Notes under the pieces: generated by a model
What the model was told of the DNA's origin: nothing
The model's input: the letters and a program-made list of their open reading frames with translations, nothing else
The model's database searches: none
Position numbers and translations under genes: made by a program
Assembly (NCBI GenBank): GCA_964631745.1
Contig: CAZVWV010000064.1
Location: forward strand, 1 to 20,379
Direction: 5' to 3'
DNA: 20,379 nt
From: CAZVWV01 sp964631745
GTDB lineage: Bacteria; Bdellovibrionota_C; UBA2361; JBGSMV01
Shown here: positions 1 through 5,793 of the stretch, piece after piece
Layout of the letters: the number at the start of each line of letters is the position of its first letter
Numbering within the stretch: the stretch's first letter is position 1

Positions 1-2
1 CC

Positions 3-935
3 GCTCTCTTGCTTTTTGGTATGAGCATTGTGTACGGGCTAAGCGGCGAGATGCGGATTGCGGCCATCACCGCAGCCATTCACCAAAGCCCGGCTCTTTG
101 GTATGCGCTAGCTTTAATCGGTGCAGGCGTGGGTTTCAAACTAGCGCTCTTCCCGTTCCATATGTGGGCACCCGATGTTTATGAAGGAGCCCCAACTCCC
201 GTCACGGCCTATCTCTCTGTAGCCTCCAAAACCGCCGGAGTAGCGCTGGCGGTGGTGCTCTTTGCAAAACTTGCAGGAAACACTCTGAGCGAGTGGAGCT
301 CAATAATCGCACTCCTATCGGCCTTCACCATGACGCTTGGTAACGTTGCGGCGATTTCCCAACGAAACATTAAGCGCTTTATGGCTTACAGCAGCATCTC
401 TCAAGCTGGATATATTATCATGGGCTTTATAGGGGCCGCACCGGAAGGGATCCCAGCCATACTCTATTACCTACTCGGATACCTCCTCACCAACATGGCA
501 GTCTTTGCTGTAATAATACTGTACGCAAACCAGACCGGGCGGGAAGAGATCTCGGACTATGCCGGGCTCTCTCTCACGCGCCCTCTCTTGGCGCTTGTAA
601 TGATGGTGGCACTTTTTAGTTTGGCAGGCATTCCGCCACTTGCTGGCTTTACCGGCAAATTCTTTCTCTTCAGCGTAGCCGCAAAAAGTGGCTATTACTG
701 GCTGGTTACGCTAGCAGCGATTAATTCCACCGTATCGCTTTACTACTACTTAAAGATCGTTAGACAGATGTATATCGAGCCGCCAAAGGATTTTCCTGCA
801 AATTTCCAAAGCAACGCGATCTTTAAGTGGACCTTATGCGTGACCTTGGCCGGCACGGTTCTTGTTGGAATCATGCCTGTATTTTACGAAAGCATTAACT
901 CGCAGATCAAAAACGAGCTCCAAGTAGTTAAGTAG
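3..935 (+). CDS. nuoN: NADH-quinone oxidoreductase subunit N, 5'-truncated by window edge
   Basis: This is the C-terminal roughly 310 residues of NuoN, a proton-pumping antiporter-like membrane subunit of respiratory complex I. The reading frame is open to the window edge, so the true start lies outside; full-length NuoN is normally about 480 residues. Visible family signatures are the run FKLALFPFHMWAPDVYEGAP with its buried lysine, followed by TPVTAYLSVASK, then RFMAYSSISQAGYI and LAGIPPLAGFTGKF. The protein is hydrophobic throughout, with several membrane helices and a short polar C-terminus. NuoN is normally the last gene of the nuo operon, and no further nuo gene follows here, so this is probably the operon end. 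Family assignment is secure. Confidence 0.97.
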   Translation, partial: ALLLFGMSIVYGLSGEMRIAAITAAIHQSPALWYALALIGAGVGFKLALFPFHMWAPDVYEGAPTPVTAYLSVASKTAGVALAVVLFAKLAGNTLSEWSSIIALLSAFTMTLGNVAAISQRNIKRFMAYSSISQAGYIIMGFIGAAPEGIPAILYYLLGYLLTNMAVFAVIILYANQTGREEISDYAGLSLTRPLLALVMMVALFSLAGIPPLAGFTGKFFLFSVAAKSGYYWLVTLAAINSTVSLYYYLKIVRQMYIEPPKDFPANFQSNAIFKWTLCVTLAGTVLVGIMPVFYESINSQIKNELQVVK

Positions 936-963
936 TAGAGTAGCGCTTTAAACTACTAATCTT

Positions 964-992
964 TTGATGCATCTCTCATGACATGGTAAAAT
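964..992 (+). promoter_or_regulatory. Predicted sigma70-type promoter for the ferredoxin gene
   Basis: TTGATG (964-969) and TAAAAT (987-992) are separated by exactly 17 bases and lie in the gap after nuoN. The predicted start near 1000 gives a leader of about 110 bases before the ferredoxin ATG. Seen by eye only. Confidence 0.5.
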
Positions 993-1110
993 TCATGAAG
1001 TAACGCGCTATCAGAGATTGCGCGATGCACCTAACCAAAGACCCACGCCGTTTCACCAATTTAAAGATGGTGTAGTTGCGAGATCTAAATTTTTAATTAA
1101 CGAGAGAATT

Positions 1111-1395
1111 ATGGCATACAAGATAATCGACACCTGCAATAACTGCCGAGCCTGCGAACCGGAATGTCCAAACGGCGCCATCAGCGAAGGGCCGGATATA
1201 TTTCTAATTGATTCCGAAAAATGCACCGAGTGCGTAGCCTTCAACGCCGCTCCGGCCTGCGCCGCAATCTGTCCGGTGGATGCTTGCATAACGGATGACG
1301 GCAAAGTCGAAACCGAAGCAGTATTATTAGAAAGAGTGAAGAAACTCCATCCAGATAAGGCTATTGCAGAGAATTTCCCTTCGCATTTTCGATAG
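1111..1395 (+). CDS. Ferredoxin with two 4Fe-4S clusters (YfhL/Allochromatium type)
   Basis: This is a 94-residue low-potential electron carrier, predicted cytosolic. It has two cysteine motifs: CNNCRACEPECP (Cx2Cx2Cx3CP) near residues 9-20, and a second of form Cx2Cx8Cx3CP in which CTECVAFNAAPACAAICP carries the longer insert typical of the YfhL/Allochromatium vinosum group. A C-terminal extension of about 30 charged residues follows. The frame is open upstream to 1018, but I choose the ATG at 1111: it yields the normal family N-terminus (MAYKI) and is preceded by a weak GAGAG ribosome site. It follows nuoN but has its own promoter-like sequence. The electron-transfer partner cannot be deduced. 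Confidence 0.93.
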   Translation: MAYKIIDTCNNCRACEPECPNGAISEGPDIFLIDSEKCTECVAFNAAPACAAICPVDACITDDGKVETEAVLLERVKKLHPDKAIAENFPSHFR

Positions 1396-1428
1396 ATATT
1401 CGATAGATAAATGCTACCGCGCGGGATA

Positions 1429-1457
1429 TTGCACTGATTTTCCCCTTGCGCTATTCT
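1429..1457 (+). promoter_or_regulatory. Predicted promoter of tRNA-Leu
   Basis: TTGCAC (1429-1434) and TATTCT (1452-1457) have a 17-base spacer, and the tRNA 5' end lies 15 bases beyond the -10 box, a normal arrangement for a tRNA gene. Confidence 0.6.
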
Positions 1458-1472
1458 TTTCCCCTCACTTCG

Positions 1473-1556
1473 GCCGGAGTGGCGGAACTGGCAGACGCGT
1501 CGGATTCAAAATCCGATACTCGCAAGGGTGTGGGGGTTCAAGTCCCTTCTTCGGCA
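1473..1556 (+). tRNA. tRNA-Leu, anticodon CAA
   Basis: A class II tRNA of 84 nt without encoded CCA. The acceptor stem GCCGGAG pairs with CTTCGGC (1549-1555), with discriminator A at 1556. The anticodon stem TCGGA/TCCGA encloses loop TTCAAAA, giving anticodon CAA (reads UUG). A long variable arm and a T arm with loop TTCAAGT (G-T pairs at the base of its stem) complete the fold. CCA is not encoded: TGT follows, then a run of seven T residues that may help termination. Confidence 0.96.
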
Positions 1557-1574
1557 TGTTTTTTTGGGGGTACC

Positions 1575-2228
1575 ATCGCTAACACTAGTTACAACTTAAC
1601 TAAGCTCAGCCTCTGTTCTATCGTATTGAGTACGCTATGCGCCTGCTCGCTAAGCTTTAGCTCCCCTGAAACGGAATCCAGCTCCAGTACCATTTCTAGT
1701 CCAATTTCTAGCCCAATTTCTAGCCCAATAGTAACAAGCGCCACTGAGAAAGCGTCAACGCAAGTGAGCTCGATCGAGCTCTTCATGTCGCGCGCCTCAG
1801 CCAGCACCCAAGATTTTGAGCAGTTAAAATTATCCGGTAATCAACTTTACAAAGAGTGCGGCCCCATAGATCGAGGCCGTTTCGCACCGGTTAGCCAGGG
1901 CTTTACCGAGATAAATTCCGCCAAAGCTCAGGACCTTCTGAAGCAAGCCTCGGAGCTGGCAGAGTATCTGGCCGCGCACCCGTCAACTTTCGAGAAGCCC
2001 GGCACCAACAGAGGCTTTGCCGATCCTGGGCAGGTGTTTATTACCTTAAACGGCACTCTACAAAACGGCACGGCACAATTTGAGATAAAATCTTCGCTAG
2101 ATGGCATAAGCAACGCGAAATATCCCGCCGAGAGTAAAGTGAAGAAACTGGTTGAGAAACTAAGAGGCGCAGCCGGAGGCGCGCTGTGCGGCAATCAACA
2201 GTTTTATGGGATTGCCTTTTCGGGGTAA
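1575..2228 (+). CDS. Putative lipoprotein of unknown function with no canonical start codon
   Basis: About 217 residues. A short N-terminus leads into a hydrophobic stretch ending in LSTLCAC, a plausible lipobox (L-C-A-C) for signal peptidase II, then a Ser/Pro/Thr-rich linker with three ISSP repeats (12-bp tandem units at 1692-1727) and a mixed-charge domain to the stop. I do not recognise the domain. The only in-frame ATG (1446) is upstream of and would run through the tRNA-Leu gene, so it cannot be the start. An ATC at 1575, six bases after a GGGGG run, gives the best signal peptide, but ATC starts are very rare. Alternatives are a start-codon loss (pseudogene) or a sequencing error. The boundary is therefore uncertain. 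Confidence 0.5.
   Translation: MANTSYNLTKLSLCSIVLSTLCACSLSFSSPETESSSSTISSPISSPISSPIVTSATEKASTQVSSIELFMSRASASTQDFEQLKLSGNQLYKECGPIDRGRFAPVSQGFTEINSAKAQDLLKQASELAEYLAAHPSTFEKPGTNRGFADPGQVFITLNGTLQNGTAQFEIKSSLDGISNAKYPAESKVKKLVEKLRGAAGGALCGNQQFYGIAFSG
1692..1727 (+). repeat. 12-bp tandem repeat, three units
   Basis: The unit ATTTCTAGYCCA occurs three times head to tail (1692-1703, 1704-1715, 1716-1727), with one T/C difference. It encodes ISSP-ISSP-ISSP in the linker of the putative lipoprotein. Confidence 0.95.
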
Positions 2229-2376
2229 TTGCTTCGCCCGGGTGCCAATCTAGCGCGTCCGGCACTTCCTTATACAACACGTGTGAACCCCCTCCAGAAA
2301 CTGCCCGCTAAACTTGATTAGGCCCGGCGGCGGCGAGAGAATCTGGAAAACGTATATCGAGTAGAAGAGCAAGACA

Positions 2377-2415
2377 GCTCTCCGCAGGTCGGCAGGCGGC
2401 CGCCATGCGGAGAGC
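2377..2415. other. Stem-loop with a perfect 10-bp stem
   Basis: GCTCTCCGCA (2377-2386) pairs with TGCGGAGAGC (2406-2415) around a GC-rich 19-base loop. No T run follows on either strand, so it is not a clear intrinsic terminator. The rest of 2229-2454 shows no gene that I can support. Confidence 0.6.
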
Positions 2416-2454
2416 CAGTCCTAGCTCATCATTGAACAGGCAAGTAGCTTACTG

Positions 2455-2515
2455 TTATCCCATTGGTGGTAATGCGTAAGAAGTAATCACCACGAAGAGC
2501 GCGAAGTTCACGAAG
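2455..2515 (+). repeat. Left 61-bp inverted repeat arm
   Basis: Matches the reverse complement of 2739-2799 at 57 of 61 positions. Contains the internal direct repeats CACGAAG and TTCACGAAG. Confidence 0.9.
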
Positions 2516-2532
2516 AAGTCACGAAGGAGGAA

Positions 2533-2712
2533 TTAAAGAACAAATCTCTTAATGCCTTTCTTCAATATCTCAACGTTAAAGTTTATCAGTAACCCAACTT
2601 TCACTCGGCTCAGCTTCATGTAGGTCAGAATCTGTGCCTCGTGAATCTTGAGCAACTGTTCTAAGCTCTTCAACTCAACCATCAACCGATCGTTTACGAA
2701 CAGGTCCCACAA
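2533..2712 (-). pseudogene. C-terminal remnant of a GxxExxY-family protein
   Basis: The minus strand encodes about 59 residues ending at the stop at 2533-2535. LFVNDRLMVELKSLEQLLKI, then HEAQILTYMKLSRV and GLLINFNVEILKKGIKRFVL, are the recognisable C-terminal half of the GxxExxY family (PDDEXK-like fold; function not settled). The frame meets a TGA at 2713-2715, and the N-terminal half carrying the family-naming GxxExxY motif is absent because the inverted-repeat arm comes next. Full-length members are about 125-130 residues, so more than half is lost. It sits entirely inside the inverted-repeat element. Confidence 0.85.
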
Positions 2713-2738
2713 TCAAGCTTGATCTGTTTTCGTGCCCC

Positions 2739-2799
2739 CTTCGTGAACTTCGTGCTCTTCGTGTTGATTACTTCTTACCCATTACCACCAATGGAATAA
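2739..2799 (-). repeat. Right 61-bp inverted repeat arm
   Basis: Reverse complement of the left arm at 2455-2515 with four substitutions. Its outer edge ends ATAA at 2796-2799, immediately before the attC-like hairpin. Confidence 0.9.
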
Positions 2800-2860
2800 T
2801 GCTTGGGCAATCTTTTGCATTTGCAAAGCAAATGTCAAATGAATTGCATGGTTATACGCC
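2793..2860 (-). other. attC-like site of the BrnTA cassette, with one end degraded
   Basis: GGCGTATAAC (minus strand, 2860-2851) is identical to the R''-type box of the site at 3504-3513. It leads into a compact imperfect hairpin: GCAAT (2807-2811) with ATTGC (2843-2847), and CATTTGC (2818-2824) with GCAAATG (2828-2834). The expected complementary box at the far end is degenerate or overwritten by the edge of the inverted-repeat element. It could alternatively be a terminator, though no T run follows. Confidence 0.45.
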
Positions 2861-3069
2861 TAGCCCCACCTAAGTGACGGCTTTCTTTTCTCCAACGCGC
2901 AATTGCGAAGAAAAAGGTTTATCAGAACTTGGTATGGAACACCAAAATCGCTCGATAACCGCTTAAAATACTCAATCGTTACGGTATCAAGACGAATGGT
3001 AATCTGCTTCTTCAATTTTCTCGCGTAAGGATTCGCGCTAGCCTTAGAGAAGTCATACTCTTTTCTCAT
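2860..3069 (-). CDS. brnA: BrnA-like antitoxin of a type II toxin-antitoxin pair
   Basis: A 69-residue ribbon-helix-helix type protein. The stretch KKQITIRLDTVTIEYFKRLS, followed by GVPYQVLINLFLRNCA, is the usual BrnA/CopG-like layout: a DNA-contacting strand then two helices. BrnA binds and neutralises the ribonuclease BrnT and represses the shared promoter (family knowledge). The ATG at 3069 overlaps the brnT stop by four bases (ATGA), so the two are translationally coupled. The frame is intact, whereas the toxin is frameshifted. The TAG stop at 2862-2860 touches the attC-like box, which is the tight packing expected of an integron cassette. Confidence 0.85.
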   Translation of the reverse strand: MRKEYDFSKASANPYARKLKKQITIRLDTVTIEYFKRLSSDFGVPYQVLINLFLRNCALEKRKPSLRWG

Positions 3070-3357
3070 AATTCACCTGGATAGAATTGTCGCTCATGCT
3101 TCGTAGCCTTTCGAGCTGAGATTATGCGAATCTCCTCGTCGTTCTCTCGATAGCAATGGACCACAACTAAAACCCTAAATTTACTGCTTCTGCCAAACAG
3201 GACGAACCTATCATTCCTCAGTAGAATGATCGGGGTCCGGAATAAGCTGAGCATCATCGTCGTAAAATACAGTTTCGGCCTCCTCAAACGATACGCCGTG
3301 TTTTTTCCGATTGCCACGGCTCTTCTGGGAATCCCAAACAAAACGAATATTGCTCAC
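3066..3357 (-). pseudogene. brnT: BrnT-like ribonuclease toxin, inactivated by a one-base frameshift
   Basis: From the GTG at 3357 the first frame reads a normal BrnT N-terminus (VSNIRFVWDSQKSRGNRKKH, then GVSFEEAETVFYDDDAQLI and PDPDHSTEE) and stops at TGA. Homology continues in another frame as DRFVLFGRSSKFRVLVVVH and EEIRIISARKATKHERQFY to the stop at 3066-3068. Removing one base near 3213 (the T after GAGGAA on the minus strand) restores one uninterrupted BrnT of about 96 residues, with the usual HxxRIISAR-type C-terminus. BrnT is a RelE-fold RNase that inhibits translation. A sequencing error or programmed shift cannot be excluded, but there is no slippery homopolymer at the site. Confidence 0.85.
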
Positions 3358-3366
3358 ATAATTATG

Positions 3367-3378
3367 ATATAATTATAT
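3367..3378. promoter_or_regulatory. AT-rich palindrome upstream of brnT, possible BrnA operator
   Basis: ATATAATTATAT is a perfect 12-base palindrome lying 10 bases before the brnT GTG and overlapping TATAAT-like -10 sequences. BrnTA operons are autorepressed by BrnA, so an operator here would fit. Inference only. Confidence 0.4.
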
Positions 3379-3407
3379 AGGAGGTCGGTCAAGGCTTTTA
3401 TACGGGG

Positions 3408-3513
3408 GGCGTAGAACGTTTAGCGCCACCGGGGCGAAACACTCAATAGTGTATCAAAATGCCCAAATAAATCCACGTGTTTCGCCTCCGCGTGCGCGCG
3501 TTTGTTATACGCC
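3408..3513 (-). other. attC-like recombination site between two integron-type cassettes
   Basis: On the minus strand the site opens with GGCGTATAAC (3513-3504) and closes with GTTCTACGCC (3417-3408). These are reverse complements with one mismatch, as R'' and R' boxes should be. Inside, AGGCGAAACACG near the first box and GTGTTTCGCCC near the second form a further strong paired segment, and the arms AAACGCGCGCACGCGG and CCGGTGGCGCTAAAC pair imperfectly. Length is 106 bp, within the known attC range of about 57-141 bp. The terminal boxes are close to, but not exactly, the RYYYAAC/GTTRRRY consensus. The HEPN gene stops 6 bases before it. No integrase gene is in the window. Confidence 0.65.
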
Positions 3514-3519
3514 ACAACT

Positions 3520-4428
3520 TCATTTCTTTCTTTTCCTTTTCGTCGCGCTAGGCTTCTTGGTACTTCCAACTTTCTTTGCTTTACCTTTTATCACTTGGTT
3601 ACTCGCAGGCAATTTTTCAGGCGTTTTGTCTGGAACAATCGGTGCGCTAGGCGGGACCTGAGTTTTTCTGGCCGTATATTGCGAACTGTGCCAAAGCTCA
3701 TGAAGTTCCGTTTCGATCCACTCTGTTAGCTGCAAACAGAACTCATACGATTCAAGAAAATAAGGAACATCGACCGGCAAATATTTCCCAGAACTTACAC
3801 GCGCATGCGAGGCCGCTTTACGCCGGTAAGTGTCATTTGCGACTCCTCTATTGTGAATAACAATGTCCCTAGCGGCTTTGATTTCGATGTATTTATGAAA
3901 CGCTGGGCAATCTGAAAGATCTACCGAAATGTACTGTTTAAGCGTTTCGGCAAATTCAGCTGGAGATTTATAGGTCAGATCGTTAAGCAGTGACTCAACG
4001 CAACGAGTTTTAATTTCATCTAACGTGTGAGCTTCTAATACACCTTGAAGCGAAACCATTCGCTTTTCCCCGAGCTTTTTCGGATACTTCATAAGGACTG
4101 ATCGCACAATGTCTCCCAACATAGCTTCTACGATGGTGACCAGTTGAATAACTCCATTTATAGAAAGTTGATAATTTGCTAGAGCAGAATATCGTTGGAG
4201 TAGATCATTTTTGGTGTATGTTCGATTGGACTGAATTGTGGTTTTATCCGGTTTGTAGCCAATAGGATAAGAAACTTGGATCTCATTTTGTTCGAGCGCG
4301 GTAACCTTCTCAGATGCTACGCTGAAGGCACCATAGGTCAGCTGCGCTAATTCACCCTGATTAAATAACGCCGCTCGGGCGTTTCCAACCAATGTGTTTA
4401 ATATATTTCCTAAGTTTTCTGTTGTCAT
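3520..4428 (-). CDS. HEPN-like domain protein with a lysine-rich tail, function unknown
   Basis: 302 residues. The central-to-C-terminal region (about 95-240) is helical, and IKAARDIVIHNRGVANDTY contains R187-X4-H192 followed by N and G. This resembles the catalytic RX4-6H motif and its context in MAE_28990/RiboL-PSP-like HEPN domains, which are usually RNA-cleaving or RNA-binding. The last 50 residues are Pro/Ser/Lys rich and end KPSATKRKRKK, probably a disordered nucleic-acid-binding tail. No signal peptide or membrane helix. The start is 7 bases from a GTTATACGCC box at 4445-4436 and the stop is 6 bases from the matching box at 3513-3504, so the gene alone fills one cassette. A partner antitoxin is not visible. 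Function is inferred only at the level of HEPN family. Confidence 0.6.
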   Translation of the reverse strand: MTTENLGNILNTLVGNARAALFNQGELAQLTYGAFSVASEKVTALEQNEIQVSYPIGYKPDKTTIQSNRTYTKNDLLQRYSALANYQLSINGVIQLVTIVEAMLGDIVRSVLMKYPKKLGEKRMVSLQGVLEAHTLDEIKTRCVESLLNDLTYKSPAEFAETLKQYISVDLSDCPAFHKYIEIKAARDIVIHNRGVANDTYRRKAASHARVSSGKYLPVDVPYFLESYEFCLQLTEWIETELHELWHSSQYTARKTQVPPSAPIVPDKTPEKLPASNQVIKGKAKKVGSTKKPSATKRKRKK

Positions 4429-4435
4429 TCAATTT

Positions 4436-4445
4436 GGCGTATAAC
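4436..4445 (-). other. Cassette-boundary box upstream of the HEPN gene
   Basis: GTTATACGCC on the minus strand, the exact reverse complement of the R''-like boxes at 3504-3513 and 2851-2860. I could not find a complementary partner within the next 130 bases, so this may be the array edge, an attI-like junction or a decayed attC. Confidence 0.45.
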
Positions 4446-4891
4446 ATATTAGTCCCCGTTATCTTCAAAATGATATTGAGAATATCACCCCAAGTCAAAA
4501 TGCAGCTAAGGCACTAAAATAATTCTCAATTAATTTTACCAATGTTGCGATCCATTCCCCGCCGGTACTGGTATCCAACCTTGGAAGCTCGTTGAGAATA
4601 GCAGTACTGGCAAAATTTCATTGACTTGCCTTCTTGACTCCACGTCAACTCCAGTATGGTTCTATATCATAGTGGGATGGACATATTAAGCTCGTTTTCT
4701 TATGAAGTTGAGACACGCCCAATAGGGCTTCCGATCAAGTCAAGCAAACTTTCCATAATCTGGAATCTGCCGACACGATCATTACGGGAATAGATCAACA
4801 TAATAAAACCTCTCCATTAATTCACGGCAATCAGGAAGAAAAATCTAGGTCAACGCTTAATCCATTTCCTACATTAGCGCGATCTTTTGCT
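4446..4891. other. Non-coding or decayed stretch with no recognisable gene
   Basis: Six-frame inspection shows only short frames without recognisable motifs. There is a small hairpin GATATT-GAG-AATATC near 4471-4485 and AT-rich sequence. No integron integrase remnant was recognisable. Confidence 0.5.
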
Positions 4892-5101
4892 TTATTTCTT
4901 TCTCTTTGGTTTCAAGGCAGGCGACTCTGCTCCTAACTGATTGAATTTACAGGCACCACTCCACCAGTGGAGTTTATGCACAGTCGTTGGTGGCGGATTC
5001 TGATACGCATAGGCACCCGGCGCAGTCTCTCCTGCGGCCATTGAAAGTGCTCCTGCCACAAGCCCTGCGATACCAGTTCTATACAGTCGATTCCTAATCG
5101 C
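4892..5101 (-). pseudogene. Fragment carrying the VIT/CCC1 transporter signature
   Basis: The minus strand has an open stretch of 69 codons with no ATG or GTG near its upstream limit. Residues at 5074-5027 read GIAGLVAGALSMAAGE, the strongly conserved segment of the VIT1/CCC1 iron/manganese transporter family, which normally continues as YVSVSSQ. Here the sequence departs immediately after AAGE into an unrelated tail that contains PPPTTVHKLHWW and ends KPKRKK. An in-frame TAA precedes it. I read this as a remnant of a transporter gene fused by rearrangement to other DNA. It is much shorter than the usual family length of over 200 residues and cannot function as a transporter. Confidence 0.6.
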
Positions 5102-5116
5102 TTATGCGATTTTTGC

Positions 5117-5145
5117 TTGACCGTGTCACAAATAATACATATTAT
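5117..5145 (+). promoter_or_regulatory. Predicted promoter of the abiEi-like gene
   Basis: TTGACC (5117-5122) and TATTAT (5140-5145) are separated by exactly 17 bases and lie just upstream of the ATG at 5170. Confidence 0.7.
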
Positions 5146-5154
5146 TAGTGACAC
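5123..5154. promoter_or_regulatory. 32-bp palindromic operator overlapping the abiEi promoter
   Basis: GTGTCAC (5123-5129) and GTGACAC (5148-5154) are perfect inverted repeats. Between them AATAAT and ATTATT are also paired, giving a nearly perfect dyad over 32 bases. It covers the whole promoter spacer and the -10 box. AbiEi proteins are known to repress their own operon by binding inverted repeats, so this is the natural binding-site candidate. Confidence 0.75.
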
Positions 5155-5169
5155 TTATTTGGTGGCCTT

Positions 5170-5793
5170 ATGCTAAAAGCTGAGTCTAGACAAGTACTTG
5201 CAAGAATATATGGATATGGCAGGGGTTATGTCTTTACTCCAAAGGATTTTGTCGATCTGGCCAGCCCTAGCAACATCCGAAAGATACTTACAAGGCTGAA
5301 GAAACAAGGCAAAATCCGTCGCTTAGCGCGCGGTATCTATGAATATCCGGCGTACAGCAAATTGCTTAGAGCGCCAGCCAGTCCTGACCCAGATGCTATT
5401 GCCAGAGCTTTTGCAAGAGCATATGGATGGAAGATTATTGCTTCTGGTCAGACGGCACTGAATCTGCTCGGTCTATCAACCCAGGTTCCCGCAAAATGGG
5501 AATATTTTAGCGATGGCCCGGCCAAAATCTGCAAATGGAGCAACGGTATTCTGGTCTTCAAGCATCGTGCTAATAGAGAGACCACAATTCTTTCGTACAA
5601 AACTGCACTTCTTGTTCAGGCGCTAAAAACGCTCGGGGAAGTCAACGTCAGCAAGACGACGATTGCCATTCTCCGGAATCAATTTAACTTGAATGAACGA
5701 AAACGAGCTCTGCGGGAAGCGCGATACGCCACATCTTGGGTCTATGAAGTCATAAAGCGTCTGGCCTCAACGGCCAAGGTGAGCAATGCGTAA
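5170..5793 (+). CDS. AbiEi-family antitoxin / transcriptional repressor (DUF6088-like)
   Basis: 207 residues. An N-terminal winged-helix region (about 1-65) contains FTPKDFVDLASPSNIRKILT then LKKQGKIRRLARGIYEYP, the pattern of AbiEi and DUF6088 proteins. A C-terminal domain follows with GWKIIASGQTALNLLGLSTQ and ILVFKHRANRETTILSYKTA. AbiEi is the antitoxin of the AbiE system; it represses the operon and counters AbiEii, a nucleotidyltransferase toxin (family knowledge). The ATG at 5170 follows GGTGG. The frame is intact and its 3' end overlaps the start of an abiEii stub by 8 bases. With the toxin gone it is now an orphan antitoxin or repressor. Confidence 0.85.
   Translation: MLKAESRQVLARIYGYGRGYVFTPKDFVDLASPSNIRKILTRLKKQGKIRRLARGIYEYPAYSKLLRAPASPDPDAIARAFARAYGWKIIASGQTALNLLGLSTQVPAKWEYFSDGPAKICKWSNGILVFKHRANRETTILSYKTALLVQALKTLGEVNVSKTTIAILRNQFNLNERKRALREARYATSWVYEVIKRLASTAKVSNA

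Larger units (their letters stand above)
2455..2799. mobile_element. 345-bp element with 61-bp terminal inverted repeats and a GxxExxY gene remnant
   Basis: The left arm (2455-2515) and the reverse complement of the right arm (2739-2799) align over 61 bases with four mismatches and no gap. The outer part begins TTAT-Y-CCATTGGTGGTAATG, and the inner part is built from CACGAAG/CGAAGTTCACGAAG repeats. Between the arms, on the minus strand, is the 3' end of a GxxExxY gene. No transposase is present, so any movement would have to be supplied elsewhere. It directly abuts the attC-like hairpin at 2801-2860. CACGGAG-type repeats at 11382-11457 and at the window end look related. Mobility is inferred, not shown. 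Confidence 0.65.

Noticed and set aside
1018..1110. Longer ferredoxin start upstream of 1111
   Set aside because: The extra 31 residues do not resemble any ferredoxin N-terminus and the ATG at 1111 has the normal MAYKI start.
1446..1572. N-terminal extension of the lipoprotein ORF through tRNA-Leu
   Set aside because: The ATG at 1446 would make the tRNA gene part of the coding sequence; the extension residues are just tRNA sequence translated.
2377..2415. Rho-independent terminator
   Set aside because: The stem is good but neither side carries a T run.
4446..4891. Hidden integron integrase next to the cassettes
   Set aside because: No frame shows tyrosine-recombinase motifs, and only short open stretches occur.
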